Of a stretch of 64,000 nt of DNA, positions 35,068 through 43,593 are shown in pieces. A program made the translations under genes and the position numbers. Every line of letters begins with the position of its first letter. The stretch's first letter is position 1. The stretch is taken from assembly GCA_020637515.1 (NCBI GenBank), contig JACKKG010000001.1:2758501-2822500 (forward strand). The letters are read 5' to 3'. A model generated the notes under the pieces. That model ran no database searches, was not told the origin of the DNA, and saw only the letters and a list, made by a program, of their open reading frames with translations. This stretch comes from Rhodobacter sp. (lineage in GTDB: Bacteria > Pseudomonadota > Alphaproteobacteria > Rhodobacterales > Rhodobacteraceae).

Positions 35068-36153
35068 ATGAAACGCAGAGAACTTCTGGCCACCTCGGCC
35101 GCCGCGCTGGGTCTCGCCGCGCTGACCGGCTCGGCCGCGCGGGCCCAGTCGCCGCTGAAGGTCGGGTTCATCTATATCGGCCCGCCCGGCGACTTTGGCT
35201 GGACCTATGGCCACGACCACGCGCGCCTGGCCGCGCAGGAGCATTTCGGTGCGGCGGTCGAAACCAGCTATGTCGACAACGTGCCGGAAGGCCCCGACGC
35301 CGAGCGCATCATGACGCAAATGGCGCTGTCGGGCGCGCAGCTGATCTTCGCGACCTCGTTCGGGTATGGCCCGTCGATGAACGCGGTGGCCGCGCGGTTC
35401 CCGAACATCGCCTTCGAACACGCGGCCGGCTATCTGCAGGAATCGCCCAACGTCGGGCTCTACAACGCGCGCTTCTATGAGGGCCGCGCGGTGATCGGCA
35501 CCATCGCCGGCCGCATGACCCAGTCGAACAAGATCGGCTATATCGCCTCGTTCCCGATCCCCGAAGTCATCATGGGCATCAACGCGGCCTATATCCACGC
35601 CAAGAAGGTGAACCCCGACGTCGATTTCCGCGTCGTCTGGGCCTACACCTGGTTCGACCCCGCGCAGGAAGCCGCCGCCGCCGAGGCGCTGATCGAACAG
35701 GGCTGCGACATCCTGATGCAGCACACCGATTCGACCGCGCCGCTGACCGTCTGCCAGCAGCGCGGCGCGCTGGGCTTTGGCCAGGCGTCGGACATGCAGC
35801 ACTTTGCTCCGGACGTGTGCCTGACCTCGATCGTGGACAACTGGGCGCCCTATTACATCGAGCGCATCCAGGCCAAGCTGGACGGCACCTGGAGCGCGGA
35901 CAACGTGTGGCTGGGCATCCCCGAGGACGCGGTGACCTTTGGCCCGTTCAACGACCGCATCCCGGCCGAGGTTCAGGCCGAGGCGAACGCGCTGATCGAA
36001 TCGATCCGCGACCGCAGCTACCATCCCTTCACCGGTCCGCTGAACAAGCAGGATGGCTCGGCCTGGCTGGCCGCGGGCGAAGTGTCGGACGATGGCACGC
36101 TTCTGGGCATGAACTTCTATGTCGAGGGCATCCAGGGCGAGATCCCCAGCTGA
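35068..36153 (+). CDS. BMP-family (basic membrane lipoprotein-like) substrate-binding protein
   Basis: 361 residues from ATG 35068, chosen over ATG 35062 because AGGGAG (35055-35060) is then 7 bp away. The N-terminus MKRRELLATSAAALGLAALT is a signal with a twin-arginine pair rather than a lipobox Cys. The mature part has VGFIYIGPPGDFGWTYGHD, LSGAQLIFATSFGYG and IGYIASFPIPEVIMGINA, the family pattern. It captures nucleosides or purines in the periplasm for the importer encoded upstream. It is followed by a strong terminator at 36179. Confidence 0.93.
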   Translation: MKRRELLATSAAALGLAALTGSAARAQSPLKVGFIYIGPPGDFGWTYGHDHARLAAQEHFGAAVETSYVDNVPEGPDAERIMTQMALSGAQLIFATSFGYGPSMNAVAARFPNIAFEHAAGYLQESPNVGLYNARFYEGRAVIGTIAGRMTQSNKIGYIASFPIPEVIMGINAAYIHAKKVNPDVDFRVVWAYTWFDPAQEAAAAEALIEQGCDILMQHTDSTAPLTVCQQRGALGFGQASDMQHFAPDVCLTSIVDNWAPYYIERIQAKLDGTWSADNVWLGIPEDAVTFGPFNDRIPAEVQAEANALIESIRDRSYHPFTGPLNKQDGSAWLAAGEVSDDGTLLGMNFYVEGIQGEIPS

Positions 36154-36178
36154 TCCCACCCACCCGAACGCCGACGGA

Positions 36179-36203
36179 GGGGACCCGCCCGGGTCCCCTT
36201 TTT
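36179..36203 (+). terminator. terminator of the xdh/purine transport operon
   Basis: GGGGACCC pairs with GGGTCCCC (36179-36198, 4-nt loop GCCC), followed by TTTTT at 36199-36203. It lies 25 bp after the last gene of the operon. Confidence 0.85.
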
Positions 36204-36268
36204 CATGGGCGGGCGGGGGTTTCGCCCTCGGCCGGCAGCCTTCCAGGCCGCAGCCCTCGGGCGACCGG

Positions 36269-36368
36269 GCGCGGCGCTGACGCGCCGCGCGCAGGGGGCT
36301 TTGCGCCCCCTCTGGGCTGCGCCCATTCACCCCCGCAGGATATTTGGGGCACAAAGACGGCACGGGCC
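36269..36368. repeat. hairpins plus dispersed intergenic element (copy 1)
   Basis: A 9-bp stem (36269-36290, loop TGAC) and a 7-bp stem (36293-36311) precede a 32-bp element at 36337-36368 that begins AGGATATTTG and includes GGCACAAAGA and ACGGGCC. The same 32 bp, inverted, recurs at 47574-47605 with 3 mismatches. Similar elements are common in intergenic DNA of Rhodobacterales. No gene is seen in this 292-bp gap. Confidence 0.6.
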
Positions 36369-36445
36369 GGGCCGCGCGGCGCGGGGCCTCTTGACCTTTC
36401 CGCCTGTGGGCGCAGGTTCAGGGGACCCACTGCAAAGGAAACGCG

Positions 36446-37282
36446 ATGTCCACCGAAACCCCTTATGTGCCGCCGAAGGTCTGGACCTGGGACCAGCAGA
36501 GCGGCGGGCGCTTTGCCAGCATCAACCGCCCGATCGCCGGGCCGACGCATGACAAGGACCTGCCGGTCGGGGCGCATCCCTTTCAGCTGTATTCCCTGGG
36601 CACGCCCAACGGGGTCAAGGTCACGGTGATGTTCGAGGAGCTTCTGGCTGCCGGGCATTCGGGGGCCGAATACGATGCCTGGCTGATCAACATCAACGAG
36701 GGCGATCAGTTCGGGTCGGGCTTTGTCGGGGTGAACCCCAATTCGAAGATCCCGGCCCTGATGGACCGCTCGGGCCCGGAGCCCGTGCGGGTGTTCGAGA
36801 GCGCCTCGATCCTGATGCACCTGGCGGAACGGTTCGGGGCGTTCCTGCCAGCCGCGGGCCCGGCCAGAACCGAGGTTCTGAACTGGCTGTTCTGGCAGAT
36901 GGGGTCGGCGCCCTATCTGGGGGGCGGGTTCGGCCATTTCTACGCCTATGCGCCCGAGAAATGGGAATACCCGATCAACCGCTTCGCGATGGAGGTGAAG
37001 CGCCAGCTCGACGTTCTGGACCGCCGCCTGGCCGAGACGCGCTACATCGCCGGCGACGCCTATACCATCGCCGACATGGCGATCTATCCCTGGTATGGCC
37101 GGCTGGTCGAGGGGGGCGCCTATAACGCGGGCGAGTTCCTGTCGGTGCAGGACTATACCCATGTCGTGCGCTGGGCGGCCGAGCTGGCGGCGCGGCCGGC
37201 GGTGCAGCGTGGCAAGCGGGTCAACAACAGCTGGTCCGAGGACGGCGTGCGCGAGCGCCATTCTGCGGCGGACCTGGACTGA
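36446..37282 (+). CDS. yghU: YghU-type glutathione S-transferase / disulfide-bond oxidoreductase
   Basis: 278 residues, matching the longer YghU group rather than classic 210-residue GSTs. It has VWTWDQQSGGRFASINRPIA near the start, then a thioredoxin-like domain with LYSLGTPNGVKVTVMFEELL and the glutathione gamma-Glu contact region RVFESASILMHLAERFG. An all-helical domain follows, with YIAGDAYTIADMAIYPWYG. It binds two glutathiones and reduces disulfides or organic peroxides in the family. It stands alone between the purine operon and nrdJ, with terminators on both sides. Confidence 0.9.
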   Translation: MSTETPYVPPKVWTWDQQSGGRFASINRPIAGPTHDKDLPVGAHPFQLYSLGTPNGVKVTVMFEELLAAGHSGAEYDAWLININEGDQFGSGFVGVNPNSKIPALMDRSGPEPVRVFESASILMHLAERFGAFLPAAGPARTEVLNWLFWQMGSAPYLGGGFGHFYAYAPEKWEYPINRFAMEVKRQLDVLDRRLAETRYIAGDAYTIADMAIYPWYGRLVEGGAYNAGEFLSVQDYTHVVRWAAELAARPAVQRGKRVNNSWSEDGVRERHSAADLD

Positions 37283-37304
37283 GGGATCGCACAAAGCGCA
37301 ACCA

Positions 37305-37332
37305 AAAGGGCCGGGGTTTCCCCCGGCCCTTT
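37305..37332. terminator. bidirectional terminator between yghU and nrdJ
   Basis: AAAGGGCCGGGG pairs with CCCCGGCCCTTT (12-bp stem, loop TTTC, 37305-37332). It has A-runs on the left and T-runs on the right, so it can serve both convergent genes. Confidence 0.8.
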
Positions 37333-37355
37333 CGTCTGTCCGCCTTGGGCGCGGA

Positions 37356-40300
37356 TCAGCTGCAGCCCGAGGTCGAGCCGCAGGTGTTGCACTTCATGCA
37401 GGTGCCGTTGCGCACCAGCGTGTAGTTGCCGCATTCGCCACACGGGTCACCCTCGTAGCCTTGCATCTTGGCCTTGGTGCGGGCGTCCATGCTGACCGAC
37501 GCGAAGGCTTCGATCGAGGTTTCGCTGCGTGTCGCCACGGCCAGCCCGCCCAGCGGCGCAATGGCCTGCGGGGCCACGACCTCGACGCTGCGGGCGGTGG
37601 CACCGCCGCCTTGCAGCACCACCAGTTCCTGCGGCAGGCGCTTGCGCAGATACCCGGTCGAAGAGATCTGGCGCAACACCTCGAGCCCGCGCGAGGCGGC
37701 ATCGTCGGACACAACCGAGACGTTGTTCTTTTGCCCTTCCTTGTCGCCCGCGCCGAGATCGTCGAACGAGGCGCCGGTGGGCTTCACATGCGCCAGATCG
37801 GTGCGGTCCAGGTAGCTGATCGCCAGTTCGCGGAAGATGTAGTCCAGGATCGACGTCGCATTCTTGATCGCCTCGTTGCCCTGCACCATGCCCGCCGGCT
37901 CGAACCGGGTGAAGGTGAAGGCGTCCACGAATTCCTCGAGCGGGACACCGTATTGCAGGCCCACGGACACGGCGATGGCGAAGTTGTTCATCATCGCCCG
38001 GAAGCCCGCGCCTTCCTTGTGCATGTCGATGAAGATCTCGCCCAGGCGGCCGTCCCCGTATTCGCCGGTGCGCAGATAGACCTTGTGCCCGCCGACGATG
38101 GCTTTCTGGGTGTAGCCCTTGCGGCGCTCGGGCAGCTTCTCGCGGCCGCGGGCGATTTCCTTGACGATGACCTTTTCGACGATCTTCTCGGCGATGACGG
38201 CGGCCTTTTCCTGGATCGAGCCGGTCAGCAGGATTTCCTCGGCTTCTTCGTCGTCCTCGATCAGGGCGGCGGCCAGCGGCTGCGACAGTTTCGAGCCGTC
38301 GCGATACAGCGCGTTCGCCTTGACACCCAGGGACCACGACAGTTCGTAGGCCGCCAGCGTTTCCTCGATCGAGGCCGAGTTCGGCATGTTGATCGTCTTG
38401 GAAATCGCGCCCGAGATGAACGATTGCGCGGCCGCCATCATGTGGATGTGGCTGTCCACGCTGAGATAGCGCGTGCCCTTCTTGCCGCAGGGGTTGGCAC
38501 AATCGAAGACGCTGTAATGCTCGGTCTTCAGGTGCGGCGCGCCTTCCAGCGTCATGGTGCCGACGACGTGATCGTTCGCGGCCTCGACCTGGGCACGCGA
38601 AAAACCGAGATGCTTCAGCAGGTCAAAGGACGGATCGTTCAGCTTGGCCGCCGGGATGCCCAGCGTGCCGGTGCAGAACTCGGTCCCCAGGGTCCATTGG
38701 TTGAACACGAAGCGGATGTCGAAGGCCGTCGCCAGAGCGGTTTCCAGCTTCTTGATCTCGGCCGGGCCGAACCCGTGGCCGATCAGCGCCGTGTGGTTGA
38801 TGTGCGGCGCCTGGCCCAGGCTGCCGTGACCGACGGCATAGGCGACGATTTCCTCGATCTGGGCGGGCTTGTAGCCCAGTTTCGCCAGCGCGGCCGGAAC
38901 CGACTGGTTGATGATCTTGAAATAGCCGCCGCCGGCCAGTTTCTTGAACTTGACCAGGGCAAAGTCGGGCTCGATGCCGGTGGTGTCGCAATCCATCACC
39001 AGGCCGATGGTGCCCGTGGGCGCGATCACCGTGGCCTGCGCGTTGCGGTAGCCATGGGCCTCGCCCAGGGCCAGGGCCTCGTCCCAGGCGTTGCGGGCCA
39101 GCGCCACCAGATGCGCATCGGGGCAGTTGGCGGCGTCCAGTGTGACCGGGGCGACGTTGACCCCCTCGAAATCCGTGGCGCCGTGGGCGGCGCGGCGGTG
39201 GTTGCGGATCACGCGCAGCATGTGTTCGCGGTTGCGCGCAAACCCCGGGAAGGCGCCCAGTTCCGCGGCCATCTCGGCCGAGGTCGCGTAGCTCACCCCG
39301 GTCATCACGGCGGTCAGCGCGCCGGCCATCGCCCGGCCCGCGTCGCTGTCATAGCCCAGGCCCATGTTCATCAGCAGGCCGCCGATATTGGCATAACCCA
39401 GGCCCAGCGTGCGGTAGTCATAGCTGCGCTGCGCGATTTCCTTGGACGGGAACTGCGCCATCATCACGCTGATTTCCAGGGTGATGGTCCACAGCCGCGT
39501 GGCGTGCACATAGGATTCCGCGTCGAAACCGCCGTCGGTGTAGAACGTCAGCAGGTTCATCGAGGCCAGGTTGCAGGCCGTGTCATCGAGGAACATGTAT
39601 TCCGAACAGGGGTTCGAGCCCCGGATCGCGCCATCCGCCGGGCAGGTGTGCCAGGCGTTCACGGTGTCGTGGAACTGAATGCCCGGATCGGCGCAGGCCC
39701 AAGCGGCGTGACCCACCTGTTGCCACAGGTCGCGCGCGGACACGGTCTTGGCGACCTTGCCGTCGGTGCGGCGCAAAAGCTCCCAGTCGGCATCGTCCTT
39801 GACCGCCTTCAGGAAGGCGTCGGTGACGCGGACCGAGTTGTTCGAATTCTGCCCCGAGACCGAGGTATAGGCCTCGCTGTCCCAATCGGTGTCATAGGTC
39901 GGGAATTCGATCGACGTATAGCCCTGCCGCGCGTATTGCAGCACGCGGTTGGTATAGGTGTCGGGGATCATCGCCTTCTTGGCCGCGCGGATCGCTGCCT
40001 TCAGGCCCGGGTTCTTCACCGGATCGACCGCGTCCTCGCTGGACCCGTCCCAGGCGCGAATGGCGGCGAAGATGTCGTTGAGGCGCGCTTCATGCGCCTT
40101 GGAACCGGCGACCAGCGAGGCGACCTTCTGTTCCTCGATGACCTTCCAGTTGATGAACTGTTCGATATCGGGGTGATCCACGTCGCAGATCACCATCTTG
40201 GCCGCGCGGCGCGTGGTGCCGCCCGACTTGATCGCCCCGGCCGCGCGGTCGCCGATCTTCAGGAACCCCATCAGACCCGAGGACTTGCCCCCGCCCGACA

Positions 40301-41033
40301 GCGTCTCGCCCTCGGCGCGCAGGCTGGAAAAGTTCGTGCCGGTGCCCGAGCCATACTTGAACAGACGTGCCTCGCGGACCCACAGATCCATGATGCCGCC
40401 CTCGTTCACCAGGTCGTCCGAAACCGACTGGATGAAGCAGGCGTGGGGCTGCGGATGTTCGTAGGACGACTTCGACTTGACCAGCTTGTGGGTAAAGGGA
40501 TCGACGTAGAAATGCCCCTGCGACGGGCCGTCGATGCCATAGGCCCAGTGCAGGCCGGTGTTGAACCACTGCGGGCTGTTCGGCGCAGCCATCTGGCGGG
40601 CCAGCATCACGCGCATTTCGTCGAAATAGGCGCGGGCATCCGTTTCGGAGGTGAAATAGCCGCCCTTCCAGCCCCAATAGGCCCAGGCCCCGGCCAGACG
40701 GTCGAACACTTGCTTGGCCGAGCTTTCGCCCGTGAACCGCTCGCCTTCGGGCAGGTCGGCCAGCGCCTTGTCGTCGGGGACCGAGCGCCACAGGAACGCC
40801 GGCACGCCCTTTTCGGCGACGCGCTTGAGCCGCGCGGGCACACCGGCCTTGCGGAAGTATTTCTGCGCGATCACGTCCGAGGCGACCTGCGACCAACCTT
40901 CGGGCACCTCGACCTGATCGTTGCGGAAGACGATCTTGCCGTCGGGGTTCCGGATTTCGGAAACCGTCGTCCTGAAGGCCAGCGCCGCATAGGCGTCCTG
41001 GCCCTCGGCCGTGAATTTGCGCTCGATTTTCAT
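37356..41033 (-). CDS. nrdJ: adenosylcobalamin-dependent (class II) ribonucleotide reductase
   Basis: 1225 residues, the long alphaproteobacterial form. It reduces ribonucleotides to deoxyribonucleotides with a B12 radical, independently of oxygen. Seen: MKIERKFTAEGQDAYAAL at the start, the active-site region SPQWFNTGLHWAYGIDGPSQ, GGTTRRAAKMVICDVDHPDI, GSNPCSEYMFLDDTACNLAS, ATVIAPTGTIGLVMDCDTTG, and a C-terminal cysteine-rich tail CGECGNY...CMKCNTCGSTSGCS that can serve as zinc ribbon/reductant shuttle. NrdR-box-like sites lie about 180-220 bp upstream. No class I nrdAB is in the window. Confidence 0.97.
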   Translation of the reverse strand: MKIERKFTAEGQDAYAALAFRTTVSEIRNPDGKIVFRNDQVEVPEGWSQVASDVIAQKYFRKAGVPARLKRVAEKGVPAFLWRSVPDDKALADLPEGERFTGESSAKQVFDRLAGAWAYWGWKGGYFTSETDARAYFDEMRVMLARQMAAPNSPQWFNTGLHWAYGIDGPSQGHFYVDPFTHKLVKSKSSYEHPQPHACFIQSVSDDLVNEGGIMDLWVREARLFKYGSGTGTNFSSLRAEGETLSGGGKSSGLMGFLKIGDRAAGAIKSGGTTRRAAKMVICDVDHPDIEQFINWKVIEEQKVASLVAGSKAHEARLNDIFAAIRAWDGSSEDAVDPVKNPGLKAAIRAAKKAMIPDTYTNRVLQYARQGYTSIEFPTYDTDWDSEAYTSVSGQNSNNSVRVTDAFLKAVKDDADWELLRRTDGKVAKTVSARDLWQQVGHAAWACADPGIQFHDTVNAWHTCPADGAIRGSNPCSEYMFLDDTACNLASMNLLTFYTDGGFDAESYVHATRLWTITLEISVMMAQFPSKEIAQRSYDYRTLGLGYANIGGLLMNMGLGYDSDAGRAMAGALTAVMTGVSYATSAEMAAELGAFPGFARNREHMLRVIRNHRRAAHGATDFEGVNVAPVTLDAANCPDAHLVALARNAWDEALALGEAHGYRNAQATVIAPTGTIGLVMDCDTTGIEPDFALVKFKKLAGGGYFKIINQSVPAALAKLGYKPAQIEEIVAYAVGHGSLGQAPHINHTALIGHGFGPAEIKKLETALATAFDIRFVFNQWTLGTEFCTGTLGIPAAKLNDPSFDLLKHLGFSRAQVEAANDHVVGTMTLEGAPHLKTEHYSVFDCANPCGKKGTRYLSVDSHIHMMAAAQSFISGAISKTINMPNSASIEETLAAYELSWSLGVKANALYRDGSKLSQPLAAALIEDDEEAEEILLTGSIQEKAAVIAEKIVEKVIVKEIARGREKLPERRKGYTQKAIVGGHKVYLRTGEYGDGRLGEIFIDMHKEGAGFRAMMNNFAIAVSVGLQYGVPLEEFVDAFTFTRFEPAGMVQGNEAIKNATSILDYIFRELAISYLDRTDLAHVKPTGASFDDLGAGDKEGQKNNVSVVSDDAASRGLEVLRQISSTGYLRKRLPQELVVLQGGGATARSVEVVAPQAIAPLGGLAVATRSETSIEAFASVSMDARTKAKMQGYEGDPCGECGNYTLVRNGTCMKCNTCGSTSGCS

Positions 41034-41209
41034 GTGCCCTGTCCCGTGTGGTCTCTGTCGTTCCGACGGGCCCTTCGACGATATGGCGGGTCGCGGGCGG
41101 CGTCAGGCACAAGAAGACCGACCGCGGCGCAAAGGACGCCACGTCGCGCAACACCCTGAAAAGGCGTTGTCGAACCGGAACTCTCTGTGTTTCTCTGCCC
41201 CTGCGAGCC

Positions 41210-41256
41210 TTACTATATCTAGTGGCCCTTTTGTCAGCTTCCACAATCTGACGTAT
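41210..41256 (-). promoter_or_regulatory. nrdJ: pair of NrdR-box-like sites upstream of nrdJ
   Basis: TTACTATATCTAGTGG (41210-41225) contains the near-palindrome ACTATATCTAGT. CCACAATCTGACGTAT (41241-41256) is a weaker copy placed 31 bp away. NrdR boxes are known as palindromes of the form CACTA-TATAG-TG/ACWATAT, usually in pairs about three helical turns apart. The first site fits well; the second is degenerate. NrdR would repress nrdJ when dATP is plentiful. Confidence 0.6.
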
Positions 41257-41412
41257 GTCGCGCCGCCGTGCAACGCCATTTTTCACGGGTTCGTAACGTT
41301 TTTCCGCTTGACCGGAAGCCACTCTCTCAGGGCGGGAACGACTCAAAGATTAACGATCGGCGTTTCCCCAATGATCCGGGACACTTGGCGAAACATGCTG
41401 ACGCGGCGCATG

Positions 41413-41442
41413 AAAAACCCCGGCACATCGGGTGTGCCGGGG
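41413..41442 (-). terminator. terminator of the pyrimidine/hydantoin operon
   Basis: CCCCGGCACA pairs with TGTGCCGGGG (41418-41442, 5-nt loop). Read on the minus strand the stem is followed by a T-run (complement of AAAAA 41413-41417). It lies 29 bp after the stop of the binding-protein gene. Confidence 0.88.
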
Positions 41443-41470
41443 CTCGCGTTTTGGGTGATGCAGCTTTGCC

Positions 41471-42460
41471 TCAGTTCATGGCGGCGTCGGTGACGACATG
41501 GGTCCAGGCGCCTTCGGGGGCGCGGGTGATCACCGGGTCCGAGCCGCCGCCCAAGAGCGTATCGACAGTGCGCTGATAGGCCGCCTCATCCAGTTCGCCG
41601 GTCGAGCCCTCGGTCAGCAGAGCCATCTCGCGGACCATGCGCACCTGATGCTCCATCGTTTGTGCGCCGGTTTCGTCATTGTCGAGAACGATCTCGGCAG
41701 CCGCTTCCGGATTCGCGAGCGCCCATTGCCAGCCGCGCATCGAGGCACGGACGAATCGCGCCATGCGGTCGACGAAAGCCGGGTCCGACAGGTTTGCCTC
41801 GTTCACGTAAAGGCCGTCCTCAAGCGTTGACACGCCGTAGTCGTCATAGCGGAAAATCACGAGCTGGTCCGGGGTGACGCCGGCATCCATCACTTGCCAA
41901 TACTCGTTGTAGGTCATCGCCGTGATGCAATCGGCCTGGCGTTGCAGCAGCGGATCGGCACTGAATCCGATGCGAAGAATCTCGACCCCGTCTTCGCCGC
42001 CGGTGGTCGGAATACCGAGCTGCGACAGCCAGTTCAGCAGCGGAATCTCGTTTCCGAAGAACCAGGTCCCAATCCGGTGCCCCCGGAAATCTTCGGGCGT
42101 CGTGATACCCGAATCAGCCCAGCAAACCAGCATCAGGCCAGATCGCGCGACGGGCTGGGCAATGTTGACCACCAGCGCCCCTTGCTCGCGCGCCGCCAGC
42201 GCCGAGGGCATCCAGTCAACCATGACATCCGCGCCGCCACCCATCAGCACCTGCACGGGTGCGAGATCGGGACCGCCGGGGAGAATCGTGACGTCGAGGC
42301 CTTCGTCCTCGTAATAGCCGTTGTCCAGCGCGACGTAGTACCCGGCGAATTGGCCTTGCGTCACCCATTTCAGTTGCAGCGTCACCGGGTCGTTTGCGCT
42401 GGCCATTCCCGCCAGCATCGCCAGCGCCGAGGTCAGCCCCGCAAGTTTCAACTTCGACAT
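41471..42460 (-). CDS. ABC transporter substrate-binding protein (NMT1/THI5-like, pyrimidine-type)
   Basis: 329 residues with a signal peptide (MSKLKLAGLTSALAMLAGMA, cleavage after ASA) and a strong AAGGAGGT ribosome site. Mature motifs VTLQLKWVTQGQFAGYYVAL and NGYYEDEGLDVTILPGGPDL match the NMT1/ThiY-like group that binds pyrimidine-shaped ligands. It is the last gene of the operon, after two permeases. With dihydropyrimidinase and amidohydrolase upstream, a pyrimidine, hydantoin or ureido compound is the likely ligand. Confidence 0.92.
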   Translation of the reverse strand: MSKLKLAGLTSALAMLAGMASANDPVTLQLKWVTQGQFAGYYVALDNGYYEDEGLDVTILPGGPDLAPVQVLMGGGADVMVDWMPSALAAREQGALVVNIAQPVARSGLMLVCWADSGITTPEDFRGHRIGTWFFGNEIPLLNWLSQLGIPTTGGEDGVEILRIGFSADPLLQRQADCITAMTYNEYWQVMDAGVTPDQLVIFRYDDYGVSTLEDGLYVNEANLSDPAFVDRMARFVRASMRGWQWALANPEAAAEIVLDNDETGAQTMEHQVRMVREMALLTEGSTGELDEAAYQRTVDTLLGGGSDPVITRAPEGAWTHVVTDAAMN

Positions 42461-42495
42461 CTTCCACCTCCTTGTTGCCCGGCTTTGCGCCGGAA

Positions 42496-43593
42496 TTACC
42501 TGCTGCGCTGCGACGGGTGCCAGAATGTCACCCGCCGTTCGAGCAGAGCCCAGACGCCGTAGAACAGCGTGCCAAGCAGCGCTGCCACGGCGATTTCGGC
42601 CCAGACCATGTCAAGCTGCAAGCGCCCGACCTCGGTCGAGATGCGGAACCCCATGCCATAGGTCGGCGAGCCGAAGAATTCGGCCACGATCGACCCGATC
42701 AGGGCCAGGGTTGCACAGATTTTCAGCCCGTTGAACACAAAGGGCATGGCCGCCGGCAGTCGCAGCGTGACCAACGTCTGCCACCAGCCGGCGGAATAGG
42801 TGTGCATCAGGTCGCGCTGCATCGCGTCGGTCGCGGCCAGCCCCTGCACGGTGTTCACCAGCATCGGGAAAAACACCATCGCCACCACCACCGCCGCCTT
42901 GCTGGGCCAGTCGAACCCGAACCACATGACGAAGATCGGCGCCGTGCCGATGATCGGCAACGCGGCCAGGAAGTTGCCCACCGGCAACAGGCCGCGCCGC
43001 AAAAACGGGTAGCGATCCACCACCAGGGCGAACACGATCGCGGTGCCGCAGCCGATGGTAAAGCCCGCCAGCGCGCCCCGGCCAAAGGTCTGCACCAGGT
43101 CGATCCACAGCGTGTCGGTCGAATCGGACAGCCGCGCACCGATCTCGCTGGGCGCGGGCAGGATGACGCGCGGCACATTCAGCGCGTCCACCACCACCTC
43201 CCAGATCCACAGCACCGTCAACCCGAACAGAACCGGGGCTATGAGCGCCAGCAGCCGCCCCCAGGGCCCGGGCCGCCGCGGCAGCGCGGCGACCCGCGAG
43301 ACCAGCAGCCAGGCGCCCAGCCAGACCGCCACGACCTCCGCCCAGAAGGCCCCGCTCTCGGCCCCGGACTGGTGCAGCGCCAGCCCCGCCGCCGCGACCA
43401 CGAGCGCGTTCCACAGCGCCAGAAGACCCAGCGCGCGCCAGCCCCGGCGGCGGCAGGCGTCAAGCGCCGAATCGATCACCAGCGCCAGCACCAGCGCCCC
43501 CAGCACCGCAACCGAGGGTTCGGCCCCGGCCGCGACCGGCACCCAGCACGCGGTCAGGACCGCCAGCGCATAAGCGACGCGCAACCCGGTCAT
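42496..43593 (-). CDS. ABC transporter permease with extra N-terminal membrane domain
   Basis: 365 residues from ATG 43593, overlapping the neighbouring permease stop (ATGA). The C-terminal 250 residues are a normal BPD_transp_1 permease (VILPAPSEIGARLSDS; GTAPIFVMWFGFDWPSKAAV; HTYSAGWWQTLVTLRLPAAM as coupling loop). The first roughly 110 residues add 3-4 hydrophobic segments (VAVLGALVLALVIDSALDA; LLALWNALVVAAAGLAL) not found in standard 250-residue members. It probably pairs with the 297-residue permease as a heterodimer. Confidence 0.9.
   Translation of the reverse strand: MTGLRVAYALAVLTACWVPVAAGAEPSVAVLGALVLALVIDSALDACRRRGWRALGLLALWNALVVAAAGLALHQSGAESGAFWAEVVAVWLGAWLLVSRVAALPRRPGPWGRLLALIAPVLFGLTVLWIWEVVVDALNVPRVILPAPSEIGARLSDSTDTLWIDLVQTFGRGALAGFTIGCGTAIVFALVVDRYPFLRRGLLPVGNFLAALPIIGTAPIFVMWFGFDWPSKAAVVVAMVFFPMLVNTVQGLAATDAMQRDLMHTYSAGWWQTLVTLRLPAAMPFVFNGLKICATLALIGSIVAEFFGSPTYGMGFRISTEVGRLQLDMVWAEIAVAALLGTLFYGVWALLERRVTFWHPSQRSR

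Larger units (their letters stand above)
41034..41470. other. 437-bp intergenic region upstream of nrdJ
   Basis: No convincing gene. It holds the nrdJ leader, two NrdR-box-like sites (41210-41256) and the terminator of the pyrimidine operon (41413-41442). It is more AT-rich than its surroundings between about 41160 and 41420. I see no clear cobalamin-riboswitch core. Confidence 0.7.

Noticed and set aside
37095..41159. Open frame of 1354 codons antisense to nrdJ
   Set aside because: It spans the terminator at 37305 and the whole of nrdJ and has no family features.
41034..41210. Possible cobalamin riboswitch in the nrdJ leader
   Set aside because: I could not find the conserved B12-box core. 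The NrdR-like sites explain regulation better.
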